Assembly (NCBI GenBank): GCA_963573315.1 | Contig: OY752141.1 | Coordinates: 2,356,001-2,420,000, forward strand | Reading direction: 5' to 3' | DNA from: Entomortierella parvispora | Taxonomy: Eukaryota; Mortierellomycota; Mortierellomycetes; Mortierellales; Mortierellaceae | DNA: 64,000 nt | Shown here: piece by piece, positions 11,793 through 24,013 of the stretch | Layout of the letters: each line of letters starts with the position of its first letter | How positions within the stretch are numbered: the first letter of the stretch is position 1 | Position numbers and translations under genes: made by a program | Notes under the pieces: model-generated | Told to the model about the DNA's origin: nothing | Database searches by the model: none | Seen by the model: the letters and a program-made list of their open reading frames with translations, nothing else

Positions 11793-13945
11793 CTACGTAT
11801 GTGAAGTAAGTCCGCACAACTTCTTGTTCCAGGGCTTCGGTGTCGCGCGCTTGTACATGCTGTGCAAGCCCGAAGGTTCTGCCAAGCTGGCCATCATCAA
11901 CTCTTCTTCTGATGCCACCGCCTCCAAATCTCTCTTGATCGCAAAGACCACGTTCGAGCAAGCATCCGAGCTTTTGCCAGCACGCAGATCGCAAATCATC
12001 TCTGCAGGGCAAGACGAGCCAGCAGCACAGGCTGGGATCCTGTTGGCGGATTTGCCGCGGTAGGTCCAGTACTGTTGGAAAGCTGTGTTGTTATGCTCGA
12101 ACGCGACAGTGACATTGTGCCACCAGGAGGCACTCAAGGGTTCAGTGTCGGCAATAGGGACATAGGCACCGTAGGCTTGACGAGCAGAATACTCCAAGTG
12201 CCAGTTAGGGGTCGTTCCTTGAGCATCCCAAGTAGAGGCCAGGTTCAAGTCGGCAACGTAAGTCTCGGAATCGTAGACGTTCCAGTTGCCCGTGTCGACC
12301 TTGTAGACACGGAAACCAGGGTTGAGGTCGGTGTAAGGGGTGACGGAGGGTCCGATCCAGGCAGTCGAGATGGCGTTCTGGGTGTTCTTGGCACCAGGAC
12401 TGTAGTAAAGCGCAAACTCGTCGTAATGAGTGTGTCCAAAGAACTGCTCAGCAATGACGTGGGGCGAGTATCGCTGAATGGCCTGGTAGTAAAGCGAAGA
12501 CCAGTTCTGGATGCAATCCGTTTGAGATGGACCGACGTGACTGATAATCCAGACACGCTCATGAGCATCCTCGGCGGCCTGGAGCTGGGTGACGAGCCAC
12601 TTGAGCTCACCATTGGGATCGTAATCCTTGGTGTGTCCATAGAGGTAAAAGTTCATGTTGTAACAAAAGTTGTTGTTGAGGGAGATGATCCGGAAACCAG
12701 GATGGGGCGAGACGGTGTAGGCACCATAGTTCCGGACAGAGTTGACAGCATCCGCGGGCAACCAACGAGACCAGTCGTCAGCCAAGCCAGAGTACAACCA
12801 AGCGCTGCTAACGCCTGAGGCTGGGGTAGGGAACAGGTTGACGGGACCGGCTTCATGGTTTCCGACGGTAGGGTACACCGTCGAAGAGAGTCCGCCCGAG
12901 ATGATGTCGTACGCGTTTTTCTCCAGAGGCAAGACCGTGTTGGAGTTCTCGAGCCAGACATCGTGAGGGGGGACATCACCGGTCAAAATTGTGAAGCTGA
13001 CATTTGAGACCTGAGGCACATACTTGAGCAAATCCTGACCCAACTTGACGGGGGAGTCGCAATTGTAATCGCCCCAGGAGGTGGCAGCACGCTTAGGTGT
13101 CAAAGGAGAATCCGCGTATTTGCGGCAGCACAGAGGCTTGGTGCAGTCACCTTCAGATCCAGGGACGTACTTGTCGTCCACATGCCAGCTATTTAAATTC
13201 ACGAAGGGAGGTGTTAATGGTGTTTTGAGGTGGAAAATATTCTGAACGAATAAAAACTATAGTGATCAAGGGGCTCCACTTACTCTGAAAGGTGGAGAAC
13301 ATCCACGCGGTTGCCACTAGCAGTGGGGACCGTGGTGTTCAAAGGTCTTGGCTTGGGGAAAGTCAATTGACCTGAAGTGACTCCAGGAGCAGGACAGGCA
13401 CCCAAAATCTGGAAGCACATGAACTTGCCGTCTCCACTCAGGAGATCGGCTGTCATGGCAGCGTTAATCAAGACGGGGCCTTGGTTGTAGACAAGGCCGG
13501 AGCACTAATGGGGTGGCAAGCCGAGATGGAGAACAGGAGAGCGGGGTGAAGGGATGATTAGCGAGTGAAGAGCATGAGACCACTGTTTGTTTTTAGAAGC
13601 CTCCAGCTGACAGCGAGAAAGATGCAGCCGATCGGCGATTCGTACCACATCAGGATCCATCAACTTGAGGTCCTTGCAAAGGCCGTTGGCAGCATCGAGA
13701 ACCCAGTTGTGGTTGAACCACGCAAGGTCCTTTGCACCGACAAGTGCGGCCACACAGGCGCCGCACTCGAGGGTTTGAAGGGCCTTTGTGAAGAGGGGCC
13801 TAAGCTGATCCATGACCCAGCTTTTCTTTTCAAGCTGACTAAGATGCGTGGGAGGGAGTTTGCCAACTCCAGCTGTAGGGGCGGCAGGTGCTGCAACAAC
13901 AGCGGTGGCAGCCACCAACGAAATGATGACAGAGGTGAGGCGCAT
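11793..13945 (-). CDS. Secreted acid sphingomyelinase-like phosphodiesterase
   Basis: Exons, in transcription order, are 13945-13646, 13504-13284 and 13188-11793; the joins keep frame and give 638 residues. The N-terminus is a signal peptide (MRLTSVIISLVAATAVVAAP). Next is a Cys-bearing saposin-like segment (TLECGACVAALVG), then a calcineurin-like metallophosphatase domain. Its metal-binding blocks are visible in order: LHLSDWHVDDKY (created exactly by the second splice), GDVPPHD, GNHEAG, ISHVGPSQ and FFGHTHYDEF. Saposin plus metallophosphatase is the layout of acid sphingomyelinases, which hydrolyse sphingomyelin (or related phosphosphingolipids) to ceramide and phosphocholine. Many Cys and N-glycosylation sequons fit secretion. 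It is the last of three - strand genes in a row. A TATA-like element lies 182 nt before the ATG. Confidence 0.85.
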
Positions 13946-14126
13946 TGTAGAATGTATGTGATATGGAGAACGAGAAGAGAGATGCAGGAAGTAGCCTAGT
14001 AAAGTGAGGGGAACGAGAGTCTCTCTTTGGATCGGAGAGGTCGATGATGAGGTGCAAGGGGAGTACGGTCAGGGACGAGGAGACAAGAACCAAAACAAGA
14101 GAAAAATGAGGGTTGACAACCACCGT

Positions 14127-14132
14127 TTTATA
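14127..14132 (-). promoter_or_regulatory. TATA-like element of the sphingomyelinase gene
   Basis: On the - strand the sequence reads ggTATAAAac, 182 nt upstream of the ATG at 13945. The distance allows a normal fungal 5' leader. This is sequence pattern only. Confidence 0.4.
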
Positions 14133-16447
14133 CCTTTTGAGGCAAATGCCATGTGCTTGCTCACTTTGCTTCGAGAAGTGGCACCGAACAGTAGCCGAAA
14201 ACAGTGCCGACACAAGAAGCCATTTCAAATTGAGCACTCTACTCTCCTCAACTCGTGCCAGATGTGGCCGCCTAGAGGACTCGCCTCCAGCTGATGACAT
14301 ACTTCAGTAGATGAATTGGAAACAGCAACATCACGGGTAGCCCTCAACGGGGGTTCTTCACGCAGAAGGCAGAGCTGTGGAGCGGTAAGCTTTTGTCGAT
14401 ATTGAATAGCCGATGCTGAGTGAATTAATGCAGAAACAAAACGGCCTTGAATGTTGGCTCTGATTGTTTGGTGCTTCTGCATGCCGCCGCGACAGGACAG
14501 GGTTGGGTCTTGGAGTTTGCCCTCTTCGCTCGGCAAGGCTTTATCGAGTCGGGTGTACTTTCCCATTATTATTATTGTCCATTCTAAGAGTGGAGGAGGA
14601 CTCAAAGCGGACCGGCTTCTGGCTCGAAAGTGCTCAATGTAGAACGCGTTGTGCCTCTTTTGTTTGAGTTCAACGGCCACTCGACCACTGGAATGTACGA
14701 GAGCAATTTTGGTGCTACCAGAGAAGGAGGGACTTGATTTCTCCCACAACAAGACAACAAGAGAGCACCGCAGAGAACAGGTTGACCCAAGAAACGCTCA
14801 ATTGGATTGTTTGTCCTTTCCTGCGGGGCGTCTCTTTCCCCCGTTTTCACTCTGATTGTCTCCCTTTTTTCTCGGAAGAGCTAGACCACCGCACCAGGTT
14901 ATTTGCCCTCTTTGCTACAACAACAACAACAACGACACCGTGCACCATAATTGGTCGTGTGGTCTGCACTCTTGTCAGCGCATCCCGAGTCAGAATTCAG
15001 GAACCTGACATTTGCAGGCAGGTTTTCGTGAGGCTGCACTCGACACTTGATAGTTTGTTTGGTCATTGATCTCCTGCTAACTTTGACTGTTCGGAGGAAG
15101 AGCAACCTTCGGGGAAAACCAGCAGCATGCTCCAACTCAAATGATGTTTTCTGGCCCTACCCGACCCTGAAAATGAAGAGCAAGAGCATCAAAAAAAACA
15201 AACGACAGAGTGAGCGCCAGTTCACAGACTTAACTCTCCTTATTCCACTACGGTATCCACTTCTGCCCTTCCATCTCCCCCTTTCCTGGCCCATGGAGGA
15301 GATGGAGAAGGCGAAGATCAGTTCGGAAAAGATTTACCGAAGCGTTGTCAGCAAAATAAAAGAAGTTTTTGGTTCTGGCGCCCTCTACCCTTGTCCTACA
15401 TTGGAAGGGGCTAGTTTTTTTTATTTTCAAAGTCTGAATCCACACATCCACCTCGCCCATTCGTTAGGCTGACAGGCATGGTCATTTCGCGCCTCAATTG
15501 GTCGCCGCCCACAGCAATAATGTTGCTTCAGGGACATGTCCTTGTGTGAGAGAGAAGGCGCGCGCCCACTCAGCTCTCCACATGTGTCATTCTTATACCA
15601 ACCCTCGCAGCCGAAAGAGCACATGGGGGCCCGAACAGGAGATGACGATCGCGTCATGAAACTATCCTTAGCTCTGTACTCGTGTGGTAAAGCACCTCGC
15701 CAGCATTTGAGAAATGGTCCCCGACACAGCGATGGTTGGCGCTCACTCGCACTAAACATTCTAGATCTATATGGATATCCTCCAGCCTCCGGCTATATCC
15801 TGACAATTGAGAATTCGACCTTGACTACGAGATTTTGACCTCAACAGTCTATAGACGCCATTCATCACCCTGGGGACTCCTGAACTTCAGGATTTCCGTT
15901 TTGTCAACTCGTCTCCTTATTGTAAAAAAGAGACAGAAATTGTCCATCCATAGGCGAACCACCTCATCCTTACGCGCTCACTGCCTTTCACGTATACACA
16001 GTTTTCTTCCCTACCTTTCCTTTTCCCCTTCGCAAAGCCAGCTATTTTCCAAGCGAGGATCGCCAAGAGTCTTCTTTGTCATCGTTTTTGACCAAATACG
16101 GGGGGAGACAGAGAGCTTTTCTAACGTTGATCTAACGATTTGAGTTCGGACAAAAGAAAGAAAACAAGAACTGTGTTTTGTGGAGAACGGACAAGGTTTA
16201 GCTGTCAACAAAGGGAGCTTTGTGCACGATGGAGCGAGGAATGCATGCAAACCTGGGCTTTTCAAAGGCCAGGTTGAGCAGCCGAGAGTGGCCCAGAATG
16301 AGTCGATTTTCCATTCGGGAATGAAATTGTTTGTCAGATTCTGTCCGTGCCACAAAACTTGAGAGTTCTCTTTCTCGACCTCCTCTTCGTTGCAAACTAT
16401 GAACATTCATGGCAGAACAGACAGCCGACCCAATCGATCGGCTTTCT

Positions 16448-16472
16448 GTTGTTGTTGTTGTTGTTGTTGTTG
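16448..16472. repeat. (GTT)n microsatellite
   Basis: Eight perfect GTT units within the gene-poor region. Confidence 0.9.
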
Positions 16473-17907
16473 ATAAGCTACTGTTTTTGAGTCTCGGGAT
16501 GCAAAGTAGAAAAGACAGATACCTTGGGTAACACACATAGCCCATTCATGTTAGCCTCTCTTCGTGATCTCCAGTAGGTGTTTGGTACAACTCAGGACAT
16601 TTGAGCACCCAAGCTCCATTTTTATTTTCAGATCCCAGCTCTTTGAGAATCAGGTCGCCAAAGAATGAAGCTAGGTCTGATGCCCCTGCGCCTGGAGATG
16701 AAGGGATCTCAAGCGACTTGAGGTCAATCGAGTGAAATTCCAACATCTGCCATCAGAGTTGACAGGACCGGACGACCTTCGTCTTCTCAATCCAATTTCA
16801 AGGCATTCGTTTGTCACTGTGGACGAACATCGCCCGGTTCCTTTCGCCAGTGATACTGCAAAGAGTTCTACAACGCTTGTGATAGCCCATGAAGAAGGAT
16901 GGGTGAGGTCTCAGGATCAAACTCATGAAGGGAAAGAGCTGTCGGTATCCATTCGCAGGACAAAAGACCGATTGACTTGTTTTCGTGACAAAACGGCCCC
17001 AGAAGTCAGGGGTGTGACCTCGAAGAGAGCAGCGGGCCACACCACAGTGGAAGCGACTGTATCCGCCAAGAGATGGAAAGTAGAAGTGCACAGCAATCAA
17101 TGTCAACCAAAAAAAAAGAGAGATCTCGACAAAGTACCTCGCCGAAGGCCGAGATGAATAGCTAGAAGAATGAAGAATCAGATGACACTGGTTGCATTCT
17201 TTTTTTTTTGTTATTTGTTCGTATAAGACACACAATGTCTATCATCAGTCATTCCGTTTACCTGACACATCCTGCAAACTCGAGGGAGCAAGGTGACTCC
17301 TCAGTGAAGATGTCTGCGGTGTTGCATCAGATCATCAGATCCCGCCCTGGACCCTAGATCTATTAAGATTGCGGTGGAGGGGGTCCGGCTCTCTTTTCAA
17401 TGACCGATCATTTCTCGGGAAATTGAGAAAATAAAAGTGCTCGGTCTCGATATGTTTTTGAAAGTGGTCAGAAGCGCAATAGGAGGGGGCATCGACTTTC
17501 TTCCTTGCATAGATCTTTTGTCGTGGGATCCAGGAGGGTGACAACAAAAGATCTTGTTCTCAGTACCCTCCCCATCTTTCACATTCTCACCTGTCACTAA
17601 AGAGACCGTTGAATATCTTCCCCGCTGGCCGACTAGATACACGGGGCCTTTGTTTTAGTATCCATAGATAGCTGTAATATCGTACATACCTCTGCTACAG
17701 TTATCAGAATGAAGGGGTCCTTGAACTGAATTTAATTACAAGCATGGCAACCACCTCGGATGAGTGGTTCGTTTCAAGCCTCAGGAGGTGCATACAAAAG
17801 AGCCTTTTGTCTTTTTTGTTTTTGTTTTTTATTTTCTGTAGAACTTAAGAAAAGGGAGCGAATAGGGGTCAAATCCATCTATGAAAGGTTGGCGGATGTT
17901 CACACCT

Positions 17908-18699
17908 TTAAGCGTAGTTGCCGCCCAAGACACGCTCGCAGCCGTGGGTGGACTGGTTGACTGGGCAGTCGGCCTTGTTCGTGCAGCAGCGGATGCAGTA
18001 GATCTGCGCATCAGGCTCGGTCAATTGAACAAACGAGTTGTAACCAGCACAGGCCGCGCCAACGGGGGCTCGCATGTCGTACTGTCCACCACCGTCGTTG
18101 CTCTTCAAGCCATACTTGGTGCGATCCAAGCGACCCGTCACCTGAACCCATCCTGCGGTGGTGTTCTGGACGAAGTGAGCACTCTTAATAAATCCTCCGG
18201 GAAGGATGCGAGCACTGGGGATAATGTTGGACTTTGTGCAGAAGGCAACGGCGCTGTCCTCGTTGGCAGAGATATCTCCTCCGAACATCTTTGGCAACCA
18301 CAAGCAGAAATCGGTCCCGCTCTTGATCGTGCCCACCTGTCCAGGGTTACCGGAGGGGGTTGGCTTTCCGGTGGGCTTGGCGGTTGGCTTGACTGTAGTC
18401 GACTTTTTGGTCGCTGTAGGTTTTTGGTTTGTCACGGCGTGGGTGATTGTGGGTTTGTGAGGCTTAGCAGTGGTAGTGCTCTTGTGGGCCTTGGTCTTGG
18501 TGGACTTGTGCTTGACCGTTGTCGTTTTGGCCTTATGGTGAGCTGTGGTGGTTGGTTTCTTATGGTGAGCAGTCGTGTGGTGGTGCTTCTTATCCAAGGT
18601 AGTGGTTGTGTGCTTCTTTGCGTCAACAGTAACGGCCATGGTGGCGATCACGGCGACGAGAATCGCTACAAGAATAAACTTGAGCTGAGATCGCATCAT
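17908..18699 (-). CDS. Secreted Cys-rich protein with Thr/Lys/His-rich linker
   Basis: Single exon, 263 residues. The N-terminus is a signal peptide (MMRSQLKFILVAILVAVIAT..). About 100 residues of low-complexity sequence built from Thr, Lys and His (such as KKHHHTTAHHKKPTTTAHH) follow, then a compact C-terminal domain of about 150 residues with six or more Cys. The domain has GQVGTIKSGTDFCLWLPK, GWVQVTGR, DGGGQYD, CIRCC and a terminal GGNYA. The same domain, with most of these motifs intact, makes up nearly all of the gene at 21752-22432. The linker is the difference: it may attach the domain to wall polysaccharide or be O-glycosylated. I do not recognise a characterised family, and function is unknown. 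A TATA-like element is present upstream. Confidence 0.8.
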   Translation of the reverse strand: MMRSQLKFILVAILVAVIATMAVTVDAKKHTTTTLDKKHHHTTAHHKKPTTTAHHKAKTTTVKHKSTKTKAHKSTTTAKPHKPTITHAVTNQKPTATKKSTTVKPTAKPTGKPTPSGNPGQVGTIKSGTDFCLWLPKMFGGDISANEDSAVAFCTKSNIIPSARILPGGFIKSAHFVQNTTAGWVQVTGRLDRTKYGLKSNDGGGQYDMRAPVGAACAGYNSFVQLTEPDAQIYCIRCCTNKADCPVNQSTHGCERVLGGNYA

Positions 18700-18840
18700 G
18701 GTGTAGAGTGTGGAGTGGGGAGGGGATAAAGTGGATGAAGGTGGATGGGCTTTTTGATTGCGATGTGTGGAGTAGATCGAAGCCAGGTAAGAGCGTTAAG
18801 GAAGAAAAAAAATGAAAACCATCAAGGATAGGTGGCTACT

Positions 18841-18846
18841 TTTATA
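18841..18846 (-). promoter_or_regulatory. TATA-like element of the secreted-protein gene
   Basis: On the - strand it reads ccTATAAAAG, about 145 nt before the ATG at 18699. The paralogue at 21752 has a comparable element. Confidence 0.45.
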
Positions 18847-21638
18847 GGTGTCCTGGAAGATCGAGAGGGTGCAGTAACCCAAGGTAGGAAAGTCGGTGCC
18901 CCTGGGGACACTTAAAACAGGGTTCACGCGCTATTATTACCCACCGAAAAGGTATTTCAGGCAACTTCCGTTCAACTGACGCCCAGAAGAAAGGTTCGTC
19001 TGTTCATTCGTCGCCATTTGCGGTTCCTCCTTTCACAGTACCTACTGTAGGACAAAGCGGTGCTCTCATTTAGGCGATAACCTTACTCTTTCCGCCAATT
19101 GCCCAGTCCTCTATTGAAATGAGAACCATGGGCCACCCAATTAGTCTCAAAATGGGAGTCCAAGACATGGTCCGTTGGACAGCGTCAACCCTTGCATTCT
19201 GTTTGTTACTCCTTCAGGCACGACGCTGTGATCTTCTGTACGCTCTTTTTGAGGATCTTGGAGATCAAGTACAACCGCACCAAACTCTTTTCGCCTTCTT
19301 GTCTGAAAGGATAGAGTTCTCTTCTATGAAATCCTCGCCCATCCCTTCCCGAACTGAGACGGCAAATGATTCATGTCCTGGGCGTGAGAGGGACTCAAGA
19401 AGACTATCTCCATGTTTCTCTCGAAAAGCGCAATTGTGGTCAGCAGCTTGAAGCTCGCTCAACGCCGCCCTTCGAGTCAATTGCCACCTCTGTCATAGCT
19501 TCCGGTTGCGACACAGCACCCTTTTTTTAGAGAGAAAATGGGTTTTCACTCCTCCGCACGCACGGTCATCTTTCTCGCCTGGATAGATATCGCCACGCTG
19601 TGGCAAACAGAGATACTCTAGACATGGAGAAGGTCAGTGGCGAACTCCGTGATTTATTTCTGGACGAAAGGACTACGTCTTTACGCCTTTGACCACGCCG
19701 TTTCGTTGAGACACATGTGGCGACTGTGCGGAGATCTGCTCCCCATTGACAAAAGCACAGTGTACATCGGCTGTGGGTTACGCCCGCCGTCTATTCCTGT
19801 TATCGCTGTGGTGGAGCGTTTCATTGATGCTGATCAAAGGCAGCTGGATGCCAATTCGCCTACAACGCGAAGAGTATACGGCAACTTGTACCCCAGAATG
19901 GATGATGCTCTCATAGACCAAAGCCATCCCTGGCTATCGTGATCCACAGAGCTACGCTTCGATCCAAAATAGCTCCAATAGCCCATTTCCCGCCTCGACC
20001 CCTCCCCTCTTTCCAGTCTTAAGGCGGTTCGTAAAACGTGCCAAAGTCTTTTGCTCTTTCTGAAAAATAGTGTGGGCGATGGTCTACAGCTCGTTATTAG
20101 CACAGATACACTCTCAAGTCCTTCTTAATATAGCGTAGGGTCTAAAATGAGCTCTTTGTACTTGCATCCTCACTGTGCAGGTGCTAGCAGTGGCATTTAG
20201 CCATCTGCAGAAAAAGACGGGTTATGTATTTGTGTGATATGTTCTCCAAGGGAAGAAGGGGCTGCAATCCGAGAAAGTGGAATCGTGAGAGCTTTGTGAG
20301 GGGGAATGGAAGCTTTAGAGTGTTTGGCTGGCAGCCCGCCCTTTTGCTCGGTTTCTTCAGGGTCTGCATCGACAAAAGAAGAGAGAGAAAGCGACAAAAA
20401 TAGATTACGGAATGGACTGGCGCCGAAAATGACCCTGAACAGAAATTGAATGGACTGCTGCCCCCGGTCGCCGTTGAAATGAATTATGAACCCAAAAAAG
20501 CGGATCGAGGGTCCAATCGCATTCGAAGGCCAGATAGCAGGTTTATTGGATGTTCATAAGGGAAAGAATGAAGGACAAGGCCGTGAAGATGATCGGTCCA
20601 TCACACACTGAATCGATCGGCTCAACATCATCAGCACTCTGCAACAGGACAACAAAAAATATTAATCGCCCTTTTGGAGGAAGCCTGTGCTGGCTGTGGG
20701 GAACGTCGTATCTGCTCAGAGGCGTGCAGCAGGACGCTGGACGTCGAGTCTGTGTGGCCGGGAGTGCGGGCATTTGTTTATCACTTCCAGGAGAAAGGGG
20801 GACGGAGGCCCGGCTCAGCGATGTCTTCCTGTTTCCGAGAATACATTCCGCCTGCTACAGCACCTGGGCGCTGTCCAAAAGCAGGCGGCTCTTTTTTTTT
20901 TTCCTGCTGATCGGCCTTGTCCACGACCAGTGTTGCCGTTCATTGACCCTGCCCTCCTTTTCCGTCCTCACAATCGCGATGCGAGTCCTGTTCGAGCGAT
21001 GACTTGTCCCAAGTTGGATAGAATTCACACCAGGCGGGGATTGTCTCGTCTCTTCTGATCTGTCTCGGGAGCCAAATGGAAGAATGCAAAATCGAGGGCA
21101 TGCCGCCATGGGTCTCTGATGCCTCCTAAAAGCCCATCACAAAAATAGAAAAGGCAGTGGGATAGTTGACTTGATCCATGGCCTTGGTCAAAGGCTAGTC
21201 TACATAGTGGCACGCCAGGGTCAGGTAGCCTTGCAGCAGCGGCATGAAGGTCATTGCTCAGTCGCCACAGGCTTTTGAATACCGAGGAATGCAGTGTTTT
21301 TTTTATCTTTCATTCCTCCTATTCGTTACCAAGAATCTAAATCCACCCTTTTGTTTTCTTGCCCTGTGCCAACAACGGACTCTCAACAACCGTTTGAGAG
21401 CACTTTTTTTTGGGCGACAGCAACATACCAAACCCTCTTTGTGGATGAACAGGAGAGCGTCGTTGGACCAAGCAGACAAGGATAGAACAAGGGAATCTTC
21501 TATTCTCACTCATTCTCAGAGTGTACGCGCTCGACCATTCGAGACACTTTCTGGACCGCTCATTACAGCAGCGCTTTCCTGCATGTTGTTTGTGGGGATG
21601 AAGATGGAGACCGAGGAGAGAGAGGAGGGGGGGAAAAG

Positions 21639-21645
21639 TATAAAG
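21639..21645 (+). promoter_or_regulatory. TATA-like element of the small secreted-protein gene
   Basis: TATAAAG about 110 nt upstream of the ATG at 21752, followed by a C/T-rich leader. This is the usual arrangement for a strongly expressed fungal gene. Confidence 0.5.
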
Positions 21646-21751
21646 GTAGTCGACTCCCGCCTGTTTCTTGATCTTCAGTTCTCTCACACTCTCCTCACAG
21701 TCTCAATAACAAACAAGCCCTCACCTCTCCTCTCCCTTTGATTTTTTTACA

Positions 21752-22432
21752 ATGATCTTCAACAAGACTCTCATCGCCTCTGCTATCCTCGCCGTTCTTT
21801 CGGTTGCTGCTGCCGGCAAGGCTCCTGCCAAGCCTACCAAGCCCGCAGCTGCCAAGCCCGCCAAGATTGGCCAGGTTGGAACCATCATCAACGGAAAGGA
21901 GTTCTGTCTCTTCCTTCCCCCCGTCGCTGGTGAGTGCATGCTTCGCCTTGACCAGACTGTCCAACAACGGCCCATTATGAAAGCTTAGACCCAGAAACAA
22001 TTCTTTTACTCAATTGCCTTTTTATTTTTGATCTGTCATTGCGTTTTTGTAGGAAAGGGAACCATCGCTGAAAACGAGGATCGCGCTGTTGCTTTCTGCA
22101 CCAAGCCCATTGCCTCTGCCCCCAACGCTGGTGTCATGCCCGCTGGCTTGATCAAGAGCGCCAACTTTGTCCGCAACACTCAGTCCAACTGGGTCCAGGT
22201 CACTGGCCGCATGGACGGTTCCAAGTGGAAGATGGACAAGAAGGATGGTGGTGGACAATATGATGTCAAGGCCCCTGTCGGTGCCAAGTGCGCTGGATAC
22301 AACTACTTTGTCGAGTTGGTCGAGCCCGACTCGAACATCTACTGCATCCGTTGCTGCAAGACCAAGTCTGACTGCCCCGTCAACAAGTCTACCTATGGCT
22401 GCAAGAAGGTCCTCGGCGGCAACTACGCTTAA
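21752..22432 (+). CDS. Small secreted Cys-rich protein, paralogue of 17908-18699
   Basis: Exons 21752-21929 and 22053-22432 (intron 123 nt, gtgagt..ttgtag) give 185 residues. A signal peptide (MIFNKTLIASAILAVLSVAAAG) precedes a short Ala/Lys/Pro linker, then the Cys-rich domain: KIGQVGTIINGKEFCLFLPP, ENEDRAVAFC, NWVQVTGRMD, KKDGGGQYDVKAPVG, CIRCC and KKVLGGNYA. It matches the C-terminal domain of the gene at 17908-18699 nearly throughout, but lacks that gene's ~100-residue Thr/Lys/His linker and has an intron the other lacks. The two lie 3 kb apart in divergent orientation and are a local duplication. I do not recognise a described family. Secretion to the wall or medium is the only safe inference. 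Confidence 0.85.
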
Positions 22433-24013
22433 AAGAACGATTGTTTTCGCTGCATGCCCCATATATCCACTAAACAAAAAGTTCAGTAATAAAATCACTT
22501 TCATGACCAAACCCTTCAAACACGCGTTTGGTGGCGATACCCTTTTGGTGGCAATTGGTTGATTTTGTCACTCGGTCCAAAAAAAAAAACCGTTGCCTGT
22601 GAAAAAAAGGGGTTTCTGTCAGTCCTCCTTCAGTTGTGGTTTTTTTTTTTTTCTGTTTTCTTTTGTCAGCCTTCACCCCTCTCTCCTTCTCCACAAAAAA
22701 CAACAAAAAAAAAAAAAAAAAAACAAGCCGTCGGTACATCCGGCAGAGTCATTGTCTGTTTCGCCAATGTTGTTTCTTGAGAGAGTGTTGATGTTGGTGT
22801 TGGTGTTGGTGTGTTGATGGTCCAGGCTGTGTGCCTGAACATGGACTTGTGCGACAAGGGAGATGCAGAGTGGGTCGAACGCGTTTTGCCGCCAAAGCAG
22901 AGGAGCAAGAGAAACACAGAAGAAATGGTGGGGGAGTGACAAGATCTGTCATTTCTGTGTCCCCAGCGATCCCCCTCAAGGCAGAACTACTGTATTCCAA
23001 AAGACCGCGCAACTGATCGGAAAAGAAAGGGGGCGGGGGCGGTGAACGGGGGGGTTGGGGTGATCGATGCACCAAGCCCATGTACGATGATGACGGTGAT
23101 TGGTGATGAGGGTGGTGACGATGGTGATGGTGATGGTGATGGATGATGGATGATGGATGATGGTTCAAGGGGTGGGGCGGGTCTGGCTTGGCTGGCCTGT
23201 CTGTATGCATACAATAAGGATACAATAAAAGCAGTAGGGAGAGAGAGCAAGGGTCGATTCCGATGTCTGGGCAGATGCCGCAGTCCCTTCTTGGTCTGTC
23301 TGTCGACTTGCCGCTAGTCCAGACCCTTGCTTGCTTTGCTTTGAAGAGTGTTGTCACTCCCGCGCAATGGATGCATGCCTTTATTGCCTTTTCAACAGAA
23401 GGGCAGCGGGGCTGTGTGGGTTGAATATCTCCCTCCTTCCCTCAGTGACATATCCATGCTCGGAAGGATGTGAAAGGGTCTTGTTGTTCCTCCGTCCTCA
23501 ATCCAAGCCCAACCCAAGCCCAGAAACATCCGTCCAACCCATCTTGACCCAACACAGCAGCACCCTTTCCTCCCTTTCCCTTGTCTACACCCCCCAGCCA
23601 GCCCCTTTCTTTTGTTCTCTTCGTCCTTGGTGGCACAACCCTTTGTCATCCTCCATTTCCTCCTCTTCTCTCCCTCTCTTCCTCTTCTTTTGTTCCACTC
23701 TCCTCTCGTCTTTGTCCTCTCTTCTTCTTCCTCCTCCTCCTCCACATCAACAGCACGACCCTTCCTCCGCTGCTAGTCTGCCCAATAGCCCTGTCCCTCC
23801 TCACCATCCTTCCACCAGCCCCTTGCTCCCTTCTCCTCCCCTTCTGTCCTTCCCTGTCGGAGAAGCAAAAAAAAAAAGAAACAAGAACACGTTCCTCGCC
23901 TGTGCTCCTCTGTCGTGTCTGTTCGCGTTCGCTCCTCTCCCTCCATTAGCCAGACACGCCATCCGCGCCATCCCCCTTTTCTCTCTTCTCTTTTTCTTTT
24001 TCTATTCATTGCA
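22433..24013. other. Intergenic region with poly-A/T tracts and C/T-rich leader
   Basis: Holds the 3' end of the small secreted-protein gene (aataaaat near 22488), several A or T homopolymers (22579-22720), a GATGGT-type tandem tract and, from about 23430, a long C/T-rich leader up to the bHLH gene. Frames across the leader are low-complexity Ser/Leu/Pro and are not believed. Confidence 0.6.
23085..23163. repeat. GATGGT/GATGAT tandem tract
   Basis: Imperfect tandem repeats of gatggt, then gatgatg, on the + strand upstream of the bHLH gene. Confidence 0.85.

Larger units (their letters stand above)
13946..17907. other. Gene-poor region of about 4 kb
   Basis: Beyond the promoter of the sphingomyelinase gene I find no reading frame with a recognisable domain, no plausible multi-exon model and no tRNA-like fold. 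The longest frames (14225-14752 on -, 15047-15472 on +) look like chance frames. A short frame at 16546-16746 on - has a faint likeness (GAWVLKCPEL) to the terminal block of the local F-box genes and could be a decayed remnant, but I cannot support it. Confidence 0.5.
18700..21751. other. Gene-poor region between the two secreted-protein paralogues
   Basis: About 3 kb. The ends are promoters of the two divergently oriented secreted-protein genes. Frames such as 19119-19451 (+), 19637-19942 (+) and 20550-21002 (+) show no domain and no convincing splice partners. No RNA gene or mobile element was recognised. Confidence 0.5.

Noticed and set aside
14225..14752. 175-codon open frame on - in the gene-poor region
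   Set aside because: No domain, no splice partner, ordinary length for chance in this region.
16546..16746. Possible F-box gene remnant
   Set aside because: Only a short likeness (WVLKCPEL) to the terminal block of local F-box proteins; too little to call a pseudogene.
17881..18729. 282-codon open frame on + across the secreted-protein gene
   Set aside because: It is antisense to a frame with signal peptide and a conserved Cys-rich domain shared with a paralogue.
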